This document shows positions 16,076 through 25,633 of a DNA stretch of 64,000 nt, piece by piece. The notes below the pieces were generated by a model. It saw only the letters and a program-made list of their open reading frames with translations. It ran no database searches and was not told the origin of the DNA. This DNA is from Polynucleobacter sp. UK-FUSCHL-C3 (GTDB lineage Bacteria > Pseudomonadota > Gammaproteobacteria > Burkholderiales > Burkholderiaceae). Both the position numbers and the translations under genes were made by a program. The stretch lies in contig NZ_CP099959.1 of NCBI RefSeq assembly GCF_040409815.1, positions 806,001-870,000 of the forward strand, read 5' to 3'. The stretch's first letter is position 1, and every line of letters begins with the position of its first letter.

Positions 16076-17880
16076 AAATGGGCTTTGATCATTCCGCGTA
16101 AGGCATTACTTAGCATTATTTCATTGGCGCTGATCACATCCTCAATAGTCAGGTTAGCCTCACGGGCTTTGAGGGATGGATCGTGCAAGATTGCTGCACG
16201 CATTACTCCAGGAAGCACGCCTGCTGATAGAGGGGGTGTTAACCACTCATCCGATTTTGGTGGGCGCACAAAAATACTGGTGCGACCCCCTTCGGTCAAC
16301 TCGCCACGCTCATTCATAAACAAGGCATCAAAGCCACCCAAAGACACCGCTTTTTGCCAAGCTAAGTCATACACCTTGCGTTGCGTAGTTTTGTGGAGCA
16401 ATAAAGGGTTAGTAGATTGCATTTTGAAAGAATCAGGCACACCCTCCAAAATCTGATGGGCCCAAAATACCTGCACCGATGATGGTAGGTCATCCAAGAC
16501 AGCGCTGGAGATGGATAGCTCACCTAAGCGACCAAGATCTAAACGAACACGGTAGACCGTATTTACATCCAAAGCCAAAGCAGTTTGCTCTAACAAGGCA
16601 CACGCCTCGTTCATATTCAGAGGGATGCCCAATACCTTGGCTGAATGGGAGAGACGGGCCAAATGCTCACGATAATGAGCGATACGCCCTATACCTTCCT
16701 GAGCATTAAAACGAATGGTCTCAAAGAGACCAGCTCCACTGGGTAAATCGGATAAGAAAGCAGCCTTAATCTTGCATTCTTGATACTCGGCACGGGGATC
16801 CGAGTCAATCGTAATACCAGCACCTACACCCAAAATAAATTGCGATGCAGACGAATGCGAGTCATGCTCCATTTGCAAGGTGCGGATGGGAACGCTCAAA
16901 GCAAAGTCGCCATTGGGATCAAACCAGCCCAGCGCTCCACAATACCAAGCGCGCGGAGTCTCTTCTAGATCCTGAATAATCTCCATACTGCGTTTTTTGG
17001 GAGCCCCGGTTACTGAACCGCAGGGGAACACCGCTTGCAAAATCTCAGCCATGCTCAGATGGGGACGCGCCTTGGCCTGAACTGTAGAGGTCATCTGCAA
17101 AACATTGCCATGGCGATTGACCTCAAAAAGAGCAGGCACTACAACACTACCCGGCTCTGCGATACGCCCCAGATCATTGCGTAAGAGATCCACAATCATC
17201 ACGTTCTCAGCCTGATTCTTGGGATCATCCGATAGCTCATGCGCTGCATGTTGGCGGGCATCGGCAGTGCCTTTCATGGGTTGCGCTACAAATACACCAT
17301 TCGTACGCCTAATAAAGAGCTCGGGGGATTGCGATAACACGATATCGCGACCATCGTCGAGATAAGCACCATAACGACCAGGTTGACGCTCACGCAATTG
17401 GGCATAAAGCGCCAGTGGCGAGCCATAGGCTTCTCCAGTAATGCGGTATGAGTGATTAATTTGATAGGTATCACCGCTACGGATCCATTCCTGAATGCGC
17501 TCAATATCTTGATTGAAATGCTCCGACGTAATTGAATCTCGCAGGTTCATCACCCCAACCAACGGATCTTCTTTTGATAGAGCATCTTTTAACCAAGCAT
17601 CGACCTCCTCTTTGGAGTACTTTTGCACTCCCGTAAACGACCATGCACGAACGAGCGGTAGGGGCTCACTGTATTTGCATGCAATGCGCTGAAAGTAGTA
17701 CCCCAACTCATAAGAGAACAGAGTTACGAGGTAATCCCCGTTGCTGAGAGCTGTTTGCATTTCTGCAAAACAGTTGTCTAGCTCGCTTGTATGATCTACG
17801 CGCCAAGCGTGTTTGACGTGTTGATAGAGCCGACTAGTCGCTTGCTGTCGGCTACTCTCCACATCATCTAGAAGAACCAT
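16072..17880 (-). CDS. pabBC: Fused aminodeoxychorismate synthase component I / aminodeoxychorismate lyase
   Basis: A 602-residue fusion that makes 4-aminobenzoate for folate. Residues 1 to about 370 are PabB: IVDLLRNDLGRIAEPGS, GSVTGAPKKRSMEIIQDLE, and Lys203 in QPMKGTADAR, the residue that separates aminodeoxychorismate synthase from anthranilate synthase. From about residue 380 (GAGLFETIRF) the rest is a PabC-like fold-type IV PLP enzyme with the PLP lysine in LLLHKTTQRKVYDLAW and NERGELTEGGRTSIFV. The glutaminase partner PabA is not next to it. It sits 5 bp after the cyclophilin gene and overlaps the Nudix gene. Confidence 0.95.
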   Translation of the reverse strand: MVLLDDVESSRQQATSRLYQHVKHAWRVDHTSELDNCFAEMQTALSNGDYLVTLFSYELGYYFQRIACKYSEPLPLVRAWSFTGVQKYSKEEVDAWLKDALSKEDPLVGVMNLRDSITSEHFNQDIERIQEWIRSGDTYQINHSYRITGEAYGSPLALYAQLRERQPGRYGAYLDDGRDIVLSQSPELFIRRTNGVFVAQPMKGTADARQHAAHELSDDPKNQAENVMIVDLLRNDLGRIAEPGSVVVPALFEVNRHGNVLQMTSTVQAKARPHLSMAEILQAVFPCGSVTGAPKKRSMEIIQDLEETPRAWYCGALGWFDPNGDFALSVPIRTLQMEHDSHSSASQFILGVGAGITIDSDPRAEYQECKIKAAFLSDLPSGAGLFETIRFNAQEGIGRIAHYREHLARLSHSAKVLGIPLNMNEACALLEQTALALDVNTVYRVRLDLGRLGELSISSAVLDDLPSSVQVFWAHQILEGVPDSFKMQSTNPLLLHKTTQRKVYDLAWQKAVSLGGFDALFMNERGELTEGGRTSIFVRPPKSDEWLTPPLSAGVLPGVMRAAILHDPSLKAREANLTIEDVISANEIMLSNALRGMIKAHL

Positions 17881-17885
17881 CTGGA

Positions 17886-18461
17886 TTATTTCAGGATGGT
17901 GGCCGATTCAATCACAACAGGAGTATTGGGAACATCGGCCATGCGACCACGTGGCGTAGACGCAATACCAGTGGGTACCCCTTTAATCTTATCAATCGTT
18001 TGCTGCCCAGAAATAACCCGACCAAAAACGGTGTAACCATTTCCCATTGCATTGGGGTAATCCAAGCCCGGATTGTCTTTGACATTAATAAAGAACTGCG
18101 CAGTCGCTGAGTCTGGATCGGAGGTTCTGGCCATCGCAATCGTATAGTTCTGATTCTTTAAACCATTCTGCGCCTCAGAGACCACAGGGGCCTGCGTGGG
18201 CTTTTGTACTAAATCAGTGGTGAACCCGCCACCTTGCACCATGAACCCATTAATCACGCGATGGAATACCGTCCCATTGTAAAAACCACTTTTGACATAA
18301 GCTAAAAAGTTATTGACGGTCTTTGGTGCACGATCTGACTCGAGATCCACCACAAAATTACCTTGATTGGTCTTGAACTCTACCTTAGGACCCGCCTGAG
18401 CGATTGAAGAGAGGGTCGTGATGCTGAGTGCTAGACCCAGGCTCATCCATAGTTTGCGCAT
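17886..18461 (-). CDS. Periplasmic peptidyl-prolyl cis-trans isomerase, cyclophilin type
   Basis: A PpiA-like cyclophilin that speeds prolyl isomerisation during folding of exported proteins. With the ATG at 18461 (AAGGAAAG Shine-Dalgarno 5 bases upstream) it has 191 residues and a Sec signal peptide (MRKLWMSLGLALSITTLSS, cut after AQA). The cyclophilin domain shows FHRVINGFMVQGGGF and ATAQFFINVKDN. The frame is open further upstream to 18629, but that part overlaps umuC and has no signal. The following pabBC starts 5 bp later. Confidence 0.94.
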   Translation of the reverse strand: MRKLWMSLGLALSITTLSSIAQAGPKVEFKTNQGNFVVDLESDRAPKTVNNFLAYVKSGFYNGTVFHRVINGFMVQGGGFTTDLVQKPTQAPVVSEAQNGLKNQNYTIAMARTSDPDSATAQFFINVKDNPGLDYPNAMGNGYTVFGRVISGQQTIDKIKGVPTGIASTPRGRMADVPNTPVVIESATILK

Positions 18462-18501
18462 ATTGCTTTCCTTCTGAGTAAGTTGCTGATGATTGATTGT
18501 A

Positions 18502-19803
18502 TTAGCGATTGGCCTGTGCCTGCGCCAGTTCATTCCAAGCAGTCGTGTAGTTAGGGCTACGCTGCAAAGAGCGCATGGTCCAGCGTGGTCGCAGGCCGGC
18601 CCCGGCGAGCCTAAGGGTATTGGAGCCATAGGTGTGATTAAGACGATCCATGATTTGCATCACAGAGCGCGAGCGGGCACTTTCTGGGCTGGCACAAAAT
18701 AAATCGGCTTGGGCTTGGTCTGCGGGGTAGAGCCCTAGTAGCATCACCCCCGCCTTTTTATACGCATGACCAGAGCGATAGATTTGTTGCACCCCTAGGC
18801 TTGCAAGCTCGGCCAGATGACGTGTGTCATCCGTTCCTGTTATTAAGGGAATGGTGACGCTATTGGCGTATTGCTCAGACTGCTGTGCAAATGGATTGGT
18901 GCGGATGTAGACCAAGAGATGCGAGCAGAAGGATTTCTGGTGACGTAATTTCTCGGCAGCACGGCTGACGTAACTCACTACCGCCTCTTGTAATTCGGGA
19001 AGGTGATGCACAGGCTTACCAAAGCTCTTGCTAGAGATAATTTGATGCTTACGTACCAAATGCTCGTCTTGAGATTCTTCTAAATCAAGGCAGCTAATGC
19101 CATTGAGTTCATTGATTGTACGTTCTAAGACCACCCCAAAGCGTTTACGAATCAGGCTAGTGGAGGCGTATTTCAGATCACAGACCGAGTGGATGCCAAG
19201 TTGATTGAGCTTAATTGTGAGACGTCGCCCAACCCCCCAAACTTCACCAACCTCAATGCTGCTCATGAGGGCATCTTCTTCTAAGCGATTGCAATGCCCC
19301 CAACTAAATACACCTTTGTAATCAGGACGCTTCTTGGCAATATGGTTAGCGAGCTTTGCTAAGGTTTTGCTATGACCAATACCAATGCAGGTCGGTAAAC
19401 CCAAGTAATGCTTAATACGCTTGCGCATCGCTTGTGCCTGAGCAATTAGATCGAGGCGCATACCACTCAAATCTAAGAAGCATTCATCGATAGAATAAAT
19501 TTCTTGATGGGGTGAGAGCTCACCAAGCAGTGCCATGAGACGCGCGCTCATATCGCCATACAGGGTGTAATTAGAGCTTAACCAAATTAAGCCATGTGAT
19601 TGCACAAAGTGCTTGGCCTCAAAGAAGGGTGCTCCCATCCGAATCCCCAAGGCGCGCGCTTCTTGACTACGCGCCACAATACAGCCGTCGTTATTGGATA
19701 AAACCACCACAGGCTTACCTTCAAGACGCGGATTAAATACCCGTTCGCAAGAGACATAAAAATTATTGCCATCGACCAATGCAAACACGGTACGCATGAT
19801 CAC
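18502..19803 (-). CDS. umuC: DNA polymerase V catalytic subunit UmuC
   Basis: A Y-family translesion polymerase (433 residues) that acts with processed UmuD during the SOS response. The N-terminus has the catalytic [16 protein letters not shown] and [12 protein letters not shown] motifs, with the active Asp and Glu. It is followed by the helix-hairpin-helix region ([17 protein letters not shown]) and the UmuC-specific C-terminus (NRSMRSL-like region near the end, here [17 protein letters not shown]). The ATG overlaps the umuD stop by 4 bp (ATGA), which fixes the start and shows translational coupling. Confidence 0.97.
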   Translation of the reverse strand: MIMRTVFALVDGNNFYVSCERVFNPRLEGKPVVVLSNNDGCIVARSQEARALGIRMGAPFFEAKHFVQSHGLIWLSSNYTLYGDMSARLMALLGELSPHQEIYSIDECFLDLSGMRLDLIAQAQAMRKRIKHYLGLPTCIGIGHSKTLAKLANHIAKKRPDYKGVFSWGHCNRLEEDALMSSIEVGEVWGVGRRLTIKLNQLGIHSVCDLKYASTSLIRKRFGVVLERTINELNGISCLDLEESQDEHLVRKHQIISSKSFGKPVHHLPELQEAVVSYVSRAAEKLRHQKSFCSHLLVYIRTNPFAQQSEQYANSVTIPLITGTDDTRHLAELASLGVQQIYRSGHAYKKAGVMLLGLYPADQAQADLFCASPESARSRSVMQIMDRLNHTYGSNTLRLAGAGLRPRWTMRSLQRSPNYTTAWNELAQAQANR

Positions 19804-20246
19804 ACTTTATGAACAACGTGGGCAACCACACCCCAAATCTGTAACTCTTGCCCATTTTGGATCGCAATATCAGGGTAGTCAGGATTATCGGCACGTAAGA
19901 TCACCTTGCCCCGTTGATGATGTAAGCGTTTGACCGTGAGCTCACCATCGAGCACTGCGATCACGACACGACCATGATTTGCTTCGAGGGAGCGATCGAC
20001 CACTAATAAATCGCCATCATGGATCCCGGCCCCAATCATGGAGTTGCCCTTCACACGCAAGAAGAAGGTTGCCTCTGGATGTAAGACCAGATGCTCATTG
20101 AGATCTAGGCGCTTGTCGTAATGATCGGCAGCAGGCGAAGGAAAACCGGCGGGGGCTCGACCAGCAATCAAGGGTAAGCGACAAAGCCGATTGACGATCG
20201 GCATCAGGACATTGGGAACGCTAGGGTCAAAAGGGATAGTTTTCAT
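19800..20246 (-). CDS. umuD: UmuD, LexA-like autopeptidase subunit of polymerase V
   Basis: An S24 peptidase that cleaves itself with RecA help to give active UmuD'. The cleavage site is Ala33-Gly34 ([13 protein letters not shown]), and the Ser-Lys dyad is Ser69 (GNSMIGAG) and Lys106 (LTVKRL), with the same 37-residue spacing as E. coli Ser60-Lys97. The ATG at 20246 lies one base from a LexA box, leaving no room for a Shine-Dalgarno, so the message may be leaderless. A Met at codon 15 is a less supported alternative start. Confidence 0.96.
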   Translation of the reverse strand: MKTIPFDPSVPNVLMPIVNRLCRLPLIAGRAPAGFPSPAADHYDKRLDLNEHLVLHPEATFFLRVKGNSMIGAGIHDGDLLVVDRSLEANHGRVVIAVLDGELTVKRLHHQRGKVILRADNPDYPDIAIQNGQELQIWGVVAHVVHKV

Positions 20247-20247
20247 A

Positions 20248-20267
20248 TACTGTATATTTATACAGTA
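20248..20267. promoter_or_regulatory. LexA (SOS) box of umuDC
   Basis: TACTGTATATTTATACAGTA differs from the E. coli LexA consensus palindrome (TACTGTATATATATACAGTA) at only one position. It is one base upstream of the umuD ATG on the minus strand. The -10 hexamer probably lies inside it (TATACT or TATAAA on the minus strand), so LexA would block the promoter directly. Confidence 0.92.
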
Positions 20268-20300
20268 TATAGTAATTTTGTTGCTTCTAAAGGCCCAAAG

Positions 20301-21620
20301 CTAGTCCTTAAGACCTTTAGCCTTGGCGTCAAGCTCTTTTAAAAAGCGCATACGCTCTGCAATCTTGCTTTCAAGACCGTGATCAACCGGTTCATACCAG
20401 TGAGGTTCCTTCATGCCCTCGGGTAAGTAAGATTCACCAGCGGCATACGCATGTGGCTCATCGTGCGCATAGCGATAAGCATGACCATGACCCAACTCTT
20501 TCATGAGTTGCGTAGGCGCATTACGTAAATGGATGGGGACATCACGACTGCGATCCTGCGCCACAAAATCACGCGCCGCATTAAATGCCTTGTAACTCGC
20601 ATTACTCTTTGGGGCGATTGCTAAGTACACCACTGCTTGTCCTAAAGCTAGCTCACCCTCAGGCGAGCCTAAGCGTTCATAGGTCTGTGCTGCATCGTTG
20701 GCTAGTTGCATTGCTCGTGGATCGGCTAAACCAATATCTTCCCAAGCCATTCGCACAATCCGCCTAGCGAGATAGCGTGGGTCAGCGCCACCATCGAGCA
20801 TGCGGCACAACCAATACAGAGCAGCATCTGGATGAGAACCGCGTACTGATTTATGCAAGGCAGAGATCTGATCGTAAAACTGATCACCGCCTTTATCAAA
20901 ACGTCGTGCGTTCAGAGTCAGGGTATTGGCAATAAAGCGCGTATCAATTTCAGTAACAGGATTATTTGGAGGACTCAAAGCACCTTGTAGTTGCTCAAGC
21001 AAATTGATTAAACGACGCGCATCTCCATCGGCATAAGCAACAATGGTCTCAAGTGCGTCGGCGGTGAATGCTGTATTAGGTAAAGCATATTTGCGTGCAC
21101 GCTCTAAGAGTTGGGCGAGCTCATTGTGATCAAGTGACTGTAAGACATAGACCTGAGCGCGTGAGAGCAGGGCGGAGTTAACCTCAAAGGACGGGTTCTC
21201 AGTCGTTGCCCCAATCAAGGTAAAGAGCCCGGATTCTAGATGGGGTAAGAGCGCATCTTGTTGGCTCTTATTAAAGCGATGAATCTCATCCACAAACAAA
21301 ATAGTTTGCTTGCCAGATTGCGCCATATCATGACGCGCTTGCTCAATCGCCTCACGGATTTCTTTGACACCCGCTAAGACCGCTGAGATCGCAATGAATG
21401 AGCGTGCAAAGGCTTGCGCCGATAACCTCGCAATCGTTGTTTTGCCAACCCCAGGAGGCCCCCACAAGATCATGGAGTGGGGTTGACCCGATTGAAAGGC
21501 AAGATAGAGGGGTTTACCAACACCGAGTAAATGGGTCTGACCAATCAACTCATCAATCTTCTGCGGACGTAATACCTCCGCAAGAGGTGGTATTGGCTTG
21601 GAATCAAATAAACCCGGCAT
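20301..21620 (-). CDS. rarA: Replication-associated recombination protein A (AAA+ ATPase)
   Basis: A RarA/MgsA/WRNIP1-family AAA+ ATPase that acts at stalled replication forks. The 439 residues start [20 protein letters not shown] and show Walker A ([12 protein letters not shown]), Walker B ([16 protein letters not shown]) and sensor 1 ([11 protein letters not shown]) followed by the MgsA C-terminal tetramerisation region ([19 protein letters not shown]). The ATG at 21620 is preferred to a TTG two codons earlier. It lies 54 bp upstream of umuD on the same strand, giving a DNA-damage tolerance group, but umuD has its own LexA-controlled promoter. Confidence 0.96.
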   Translation of the reverse strand: MPGLFDSKPIPPLAEVLRPQKIDELIGQTHLLGVGKPLYLAFQSGQPHSMILWGPPGVGKTTIARLSAQAFARSFIAISAVLAGVKEIREAIEQARHDMAQSGKQTILFVDEIHRFNKSQQDALLPHLESGLFTLIGATTENPSFEVNSALLSRAQVYVLQSLDHNELAQLLERARKYALPNTAFTADALETIVAYADGDARRLINLLEQLQGALSPPNNPVTEIDTRFIANTLTLNARRFDKGGDQFYDQISALHKSVRGSHPDAALYWLCRMLDGGADPRYLARRIVRMAWEDIGLADPRAMQLANDAAQTYERLGSPEGELALGQAVVYLAIAPKSNASYKAFNAARDFVAQDRSRDVPIHLRNAPTQLMKELGHGHAYRYAHDEPHAYAAGESYLPEGMKEPHWYEPVDHGLESKIAERMRFLKELDAKAKGLKD

Positions 21621-21698
21621 GATCAAAGTATTCTCGCACTTTTATACAGAAGACTCATTTGTCATCAAGGCTACATAAATTTGGCTACAATTTGATCT

Positions 21699-22241
21699 AT
21701 GAATGAAAACAAACCGTTTGAGATTGAACAAAAATTACGCCCCTTGCCACGCTGGATTTTTATGTCCCGCTGGTTGCAAGCCCCTTTATATATCGGCCTA
21801 ATCGTCGCCCAAGGTGTTTATGTCTGGCAGTTCTGGATGGAGCTCGTCCACCTCATCAGCATGATGAAGGATAAGGACATGACCGAGACCGCTCTGATGC
21901 TGGTCGTGTTGGGGCTAATTGATGTGGTCATGATCTCGAACTTATTGGTCATGGTGATTGTGGGTGGTTGGGAGACCTTTGTGTCTCGACTTGAGTTGCA
22001 CCACCATCCCGACCAACCGGAGTGGTTATCGCATGTGAACGCGGGAGTGCTTAAGGTCAAATTAGCAACGGCCATTATCGGTATCTCCTCGATTCATTTG
22101 CTAAAGACCTTTATCAATGCGGCCTCGTATGATGAGAAGACTTTACTCTGGCAAACCTTAATTCATGTGACCTTTGTGATCTCTGCGGTTGCCATTGCGT
22201 ATACCGAGAAGATTATTGCCTCAGCGCACAAGAAACATTAA
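21699..22241 (+). CDS. YqhA family (UPF0114/TIGR00645) membrane protein
   Basis: A 180-residue inner membrane protein with about four hydrophobic segments. The sequence [21 protein letters not shown] at the N-terminus and the [19 protein letters not shown] middle segment are typical of the family. Its function is not known. It is divergent from rarA (78 bp gap) and convergent with the DUF3429 gene (5 bp gap). Confidence 0.9.
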   Translation: MNENKPFEIEQKLRPLPRWIFMSRWLQAPLYIGLIVAQGVYVWQFWMELVHLISMMKDKDMTETALMLVVLGLIDVVMISNLLVMVIVGGWETFVSRLELHHHPDQPEWLSHVNAGVLKVKLATAIIGISSIHLLKTFINAASYDEKTLLWQTLIHVTFVISAVAIAYTEKIIASAHKKH

Positions 22242-22246
22242 GCCAG

Positions 22247-22720
22247 TTAGTAGTTCCCCAATAGGGTAACCACACCCGCCCACGATAGACTGATCGATGC
22301 CACCACCGTAAGGTGGGTGCGCATCCTGAGGAAAGCATTCGCAGTCTCCTCATTGGCAAAGTAATTCTGATAGGTGTTTTGATCAATCAATCGCTGCACA
22401 ATCAAGGTAATTGCTAAGAGCAGAAGTGCGAGTGGAATGTAGATATGGATTGCCAACCATGAGACCAAGGCTGGGATGATTCCCCAGATCCAAACACTAT
22501 GATCGAGCCAGCGATTGTGTGAGTTCTGACCAATGGTTCTAAAGCATGCTCCCCAATGCAAAGCACCCAAGAAGGACGCAATCACTGCGCCATAGGCCAC
22601 TAAAGACTCCAGCGCAATTAAATCATTGGGGCTATCTGCAAACTGAACACTCAAGGCAAGACCCACAAATGGAATCAGTCCTGCATAACCCATTGCTCGA
22701 ATTACAAAAGGTAGTTGCAT
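22247..22720 (-). CDS. DUF3429-family membrane protein
   Basis: A 157-residue protein with about five hydrophobic segments. MGYAGLIPFVGLAL, YGAVIASFLGALHWG and the C-terminal SLSWAGVVTLLGNY are the features I associate with DUF3429. No function is established. It starts 5 bp after the 3-hydroxybutyryl-CoA dehydrogenase stop on the same strand, so it is likely the last gene of that group. Confidence 0.75.
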   Translation of the reverse strand: MQLPFVIRAMGYAGLIPFVGLALSVQFADSPNDLIALESLVAYGAVIASFLGALHWGACFRTIGQNSHNRWLDHSVWIWGIIPALVSWLAIHIYIPLALLLLAITLIVQRLIDQNTYQNYFANEETANAFLRMRTHLTVVASISLSWAGVVTLLGNY

Positions 22721-22725
22721 ATTAT

Positions 22726-23583
22726 TTATTTGGGTTCGTAGACATAAACACCGCGGCCGGTCTTACGACCTAGATGCCCTTTGGCAACTAGATCAATGAG
22801 TAGCGGCGATGGACGATATTTATCATCCTTAAACTCAGCTTGGTATACCTCCATGATGGCTAAGCAGGTATCTAAGCCAATGAGGTCAGCAAGGGCCAAT
22901 GGACCAATAGGATGATTGCAACCCAGCTTCATACCGGTATCAATATCTTCAGGACTCGCAACACCCTCATGCAAGACGAAGAACGCTTCATTAATCATGG
23001 GTAGAAGAATGCGGTTCACCACAAAACCCGGAGAGCTCTGAACGGTAATGGGTTCTTTGCCCATCTTAGTCGCCATAGCAAGGACTGCTTTGAGGGTCTC
23101 GGGGCTCGTTTGCTTACCCATAATGACCTCGAGCAAGGCCATGAGTGGAGGTGGGTTAAAGAAATGAATTCCAATAAAACGCTCAGGCCTTGAGTTAAGA
23201 GAGCCCAGATGTGTAATGGAGATCGATGAAGTATTGCTAGCAATAATGGTTTCTTTACTCACCACCTGATCGACCTGTGCCAAGATCTTTTCTTTAATGG
23301 CTTGATTCTCGGTCGCCGCTTCAATCACCAATGAGACCGCGGCAAGATCGGTATAGAGTGTGGTGGTCTTAATACGAGCCAAGGTCTGTGCTTTTTGCTC
23401 TGAGGTAGTCGATTCTTTCTTGATGAGACGATCTAAGCTCTTACTTAATGCCGCTAAACCTTTTTCTAAGGCAGCATCGTTGATATCCAAAAGAATGACA
23501 TCAAAACCTGCGCCGGCAGCCACTTGAGCAATACCATTACCCATCGTGCCCGCACCAATAATACCGATTGATCGTATTTCCAT
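22726..23583 (-). CDS. 3-hydroxybutyryl-CoA dehydrogenase
   Basis: A 285-residue NAD(P)-dependent short 3-hydroxyacyl-CoA dehydrogenase (Hbd/PaaH type). It has the Rossmann motif GIIGAGTMGNGIAQVAA, the HFFNPPPLMALLEVI segment with the catalytic His, PGFVVNRILLPMINEA and the C-terminal LGRKTGRGVYVY. It interconverts acetoacetyl-CoA and 3-hydroxybutyryl-CoA, which could touch butyrate or PHA metabolism; PHA synthesis itself normally uses PhaB. The gene is 2 bp after the GST gene. Confidence 0.93.
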   Translation of the reverse strand: MEIRSIGIIGAGTMGNGIAQVAAGAGFDVILLDINDAALEKGLAALSKSLDRLIKKESTTSEQKAQTLARIKTTTLYTDLAAVSLVIEAATENQAIKEKILAQVDQVVSKETIIASNTSSISITHLGSLNSRPERFIGIHFFNPPPLMALLEVIMGKQTSPETLKAVLAMATKMGKEPITVQSSPGFVVNRILLPMINEAFFVLHEGVASPEDIDTGMKLGCNHPIGPLALADLIGLDTCLAIMEVYQAEFKDDKYRPSPLLIDLVAKGHLGRKTGRGVYVYEPK

Positions 23584-23585
23584 AC

Positions 23586-24317
23586 TTAACTCTTTCTGCG
23601 TTTGTATTGGCTAGCACCAAAGAGCTGCTCTTTATCTTTCTTGTCCATCTCGGGCTTGCGCAAGTTAGTTAAGATCTCAACAGCGCGTTTAACAGCAGGG
23701 CGTTTCCCAATCATCTCGAACCAACGTTTGAAGTGTGGGTAGTCGGCCAAGTCCATTCCTTGTTTATCCCAACGGCGTGTCCACGGAAAGATCGCCATAT
23801 CAGCAATGGTGTATTCATTACCAACGATGTATTTGTTCTTCTCGAGACGTTGATCTAACACACCGTACAAACGCTTTGCTTCATTGGTATAGCGCTTAAT
23901 TGCATAATCGACTTGCTCCGGAGCATACAAGCGGAAGTGATGGTTTTGTCCCAACATCGGACCTAAGCCCCCCATTTGGAACATCAGCCACTCCAGGGTC
24001 TCGTACTTACCCCGGATTGATTTGGGCAAGAAGCGACCTGTCTTATTCGCTAAGTACAACAAGATGGCGCCGGATTCAAATAAATGAATAGGCTTTCCAT
24101 CTGGACCCTGCGGATCAACTATGGCGGGGATCTTATTGTTGGGACTAATCTTTAAGAACTCAGGCTTGAACTGATCGCCTTTACCAATATCAACAGGGAT
24201 TGCCCGCCAATCGCGATCTAAACGATAGCCACATTCTTCGAGCATGATGTGGATCTTATGACCGTTCGGTGTTGCCCAACTGTACACATCAATCATTGCT
24301 TTATCTTGTTTACTCAT
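23586..24317 (-). CDS. Glutathione S-transferase family protein (YfcG/YghU-like)
   Basis: 243 residues. A thioredoxin-fold N-terminal domain carries the motif SWATPNGHKIHIMLEE, where Thr and Asn of TPNG replace the usual catalytic Tyr or Ser, as in the disulfide-bond reductases YfcG and YghU. FESGAILLYLANKTGRFLP completes the glutathione site and an all-helical C-terminal domain follows. A GSH-dependent disulfide reductase role is inferred. The start may be MSKQDK at 24317 or the Met seven codons later. It lies between the aminotransferase and the hydroxyacyl-CoA dehydrogenase. Confidence 0.9.
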   Translation of the reverse strand: MSKQDKAMIDVYSWATPNGHKIHIMLEECGYRLDRDWRAIPVDIGKGDQFKPEFLKISPNNKIPAIVDPQGPDGKPIHLFESGAILLYLANKTGRFLPKSIRGKYETLEWLMFQMGGLGPMLGQNHHFRLYAPEQVDYAIKRYTNEAKRLYGVLDQRLEKNKYIVGNEYTIADMAIFPWTRRWDKQGMDLADYPHFKRWFEMIGKRPAVKRAVEILTNLRKPEMDKKDKEQLFGASQYKRRKS

Positions 24318-24349
24318 CTTGGTCTCTGGTCATGAATGGTGTTAATTAT

Positions 24350-25528
24350 TTAGGATAGAGCTTGTAAACGCTCTAGGGCAGTTCGTAAGGTTTGCTCTTG
24401 CTTAGCAAAACAGAAGCGCACAACCCCAGACTCGTTCTGCTTGGCATAAAAGGCAGAGTTCGGGATTGCCGTTACACCGAGCTCAATGGTGAGCCAGCGG
24501 CAGAACTCCGCCTCGGATAACCTTGCCTCAGCTATAGGTAGGGCTGAGTAATCCACACACTGAAAGTAACTACCGGTGCAGGGTAGTAGTTTTAACTTAG
24601 TCGACCCCAAACCTTCTCTAAAGAGATCCCGCTTGGTTTGATAAAAACGTGGTAAGTTGAGATAGTGCTGGGGCTCTTGCATATAGCTAGCCAGGGCATA
24701 TTGCATCGGGGTATTAACTGTAAATACATTGAACTGATGCACCTTACGATATTCAGTCATGAGAGCGGCAGGTGCTGCCACAAAAGCAACCTTCCAGCCT
24801 GTGACATGAAAGGTCTTACCAAAACTGGAGATCAAAAAACTGCGTTTCTGAAGTTCTGCATGACGGGCAATACTCTGATGCGGCTCGCCGTTATACACCA
24901 TATGTTCATAGACCTCATCACTCAATATCAAAATCGACGTCTTCTTCACAAGATCGTAGAGGGTCTCAAGATCCTCTGCAGTCCAGATGCTAGCCGTTGG
25001 ATTGTGGGGCGTATTCGTTAGGATCAAACGTGTCTTTGGATTAATCGCTGCTGCAATCGTAGCCCAAGGTAAAGCGTATGACTGCACTTGACCATTACTA
25101 TCCCGAATGAGTTCCATCGGTATGGAGATCGCTTTGCCACCCGCTAATTCAATGGCGGGTAAATAACTATCAAAGGCAGGCTCGATCACAATCACTTCAT
25201 CATCACGACCAACGCAGGCTTGAATGGTGGTAAAGATTGCTTGCGTTGCACCCGCAGTGACGGTTATCTCGGTATTGGGGTCGTAGTGATGACCATACAG
25301 TGACTCAATCTTATGGGAGATTGCTTGGCGTAATTCTGGAACGCCAGCCATAGGCGGATATTGGTTATGACCAGCCTGCATGGCATCGTTGACGGCATCG
25401 AGCAAACGTGGCTCGCAAGCGAAGTCCGGAAAGCCCTGACCCAAATTAATTGCCCCATGCTCCAGTGCAAGAGCTGACATGGTTGTGAAGATGGTGGTGC
25501 CGATATGGGGCAACTTGGACGGAAACAT
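24350..25528 (-). CDS. Class I/II PLP aminotransferase, methionine aminotransferase (YbdL-like)
   Basis: A fold-type I aminotransferase. SKLPHIGTTIFTTMSALALEHGAINLGQGFPDF at the N-terminus (about 30 residues) closely matches YbdL-type methionine aminotransferases, and the PLP lysine is in SSFGKTFHVTGWKVAF. Such enzymes recycle the methionine-salvage keto acid. The frame opens at an ATG at 25585, but the ATG at 25528 gives the usual length (392) and leaves room for promoters between this gene and the divergent SulP gene. Confidence 0.9.
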   Translation of the reverse strand: MFPSKLPHIGTTIFTTMSALALEHGAINLGQGFPDFACEPRLLDAVNDAMQAGHNQYPPMAGVPELRQAISHKIESLYGHHYDPNTEITVTAGATQAIFTTIQACVGRDDEVIVIEPAFDSYLPAIELAGGKAISIPMELIRDSNGQVQSYALPWATIAAAINPKTRLILTNTPHNPTASIWTAEDLETLYDLVKKTSILILSDEVYEHMVYNGEPHQSIARHAELQKRSFLISSFGKTFHVTGWKVAFVAAPAALMTEYRKVHQFNVFTVNTPMQYALASYMQEPQHYLNLPRFYQTKRDLFREGLGSTKLKLLPCTGSYFQCVDYSALPIAEARLSEAEFCRWLTIELGVTAIPNSAFYAKQNESGVVRFCFAKQEQTLRTALERLQALS

Positions 25529-25633
25529 GGCTCCCCCGCGAGTACTGTCGCTAGAATGAGGGGTCTGTGTTGCTTGCTGATGCATGGCTAAATTGTGCCA
25601 TGCAGAGGCTCACGAGTTAGGATCGTTGATAAA

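Noticed and set aside
18462..18629. N-terminal extension of the cyclophilin to 18629
   Set aside because: It overlaps the end of umuC and would bury the signal peptide; a good Shine-Dalgarno lies before the ATG at 18461.
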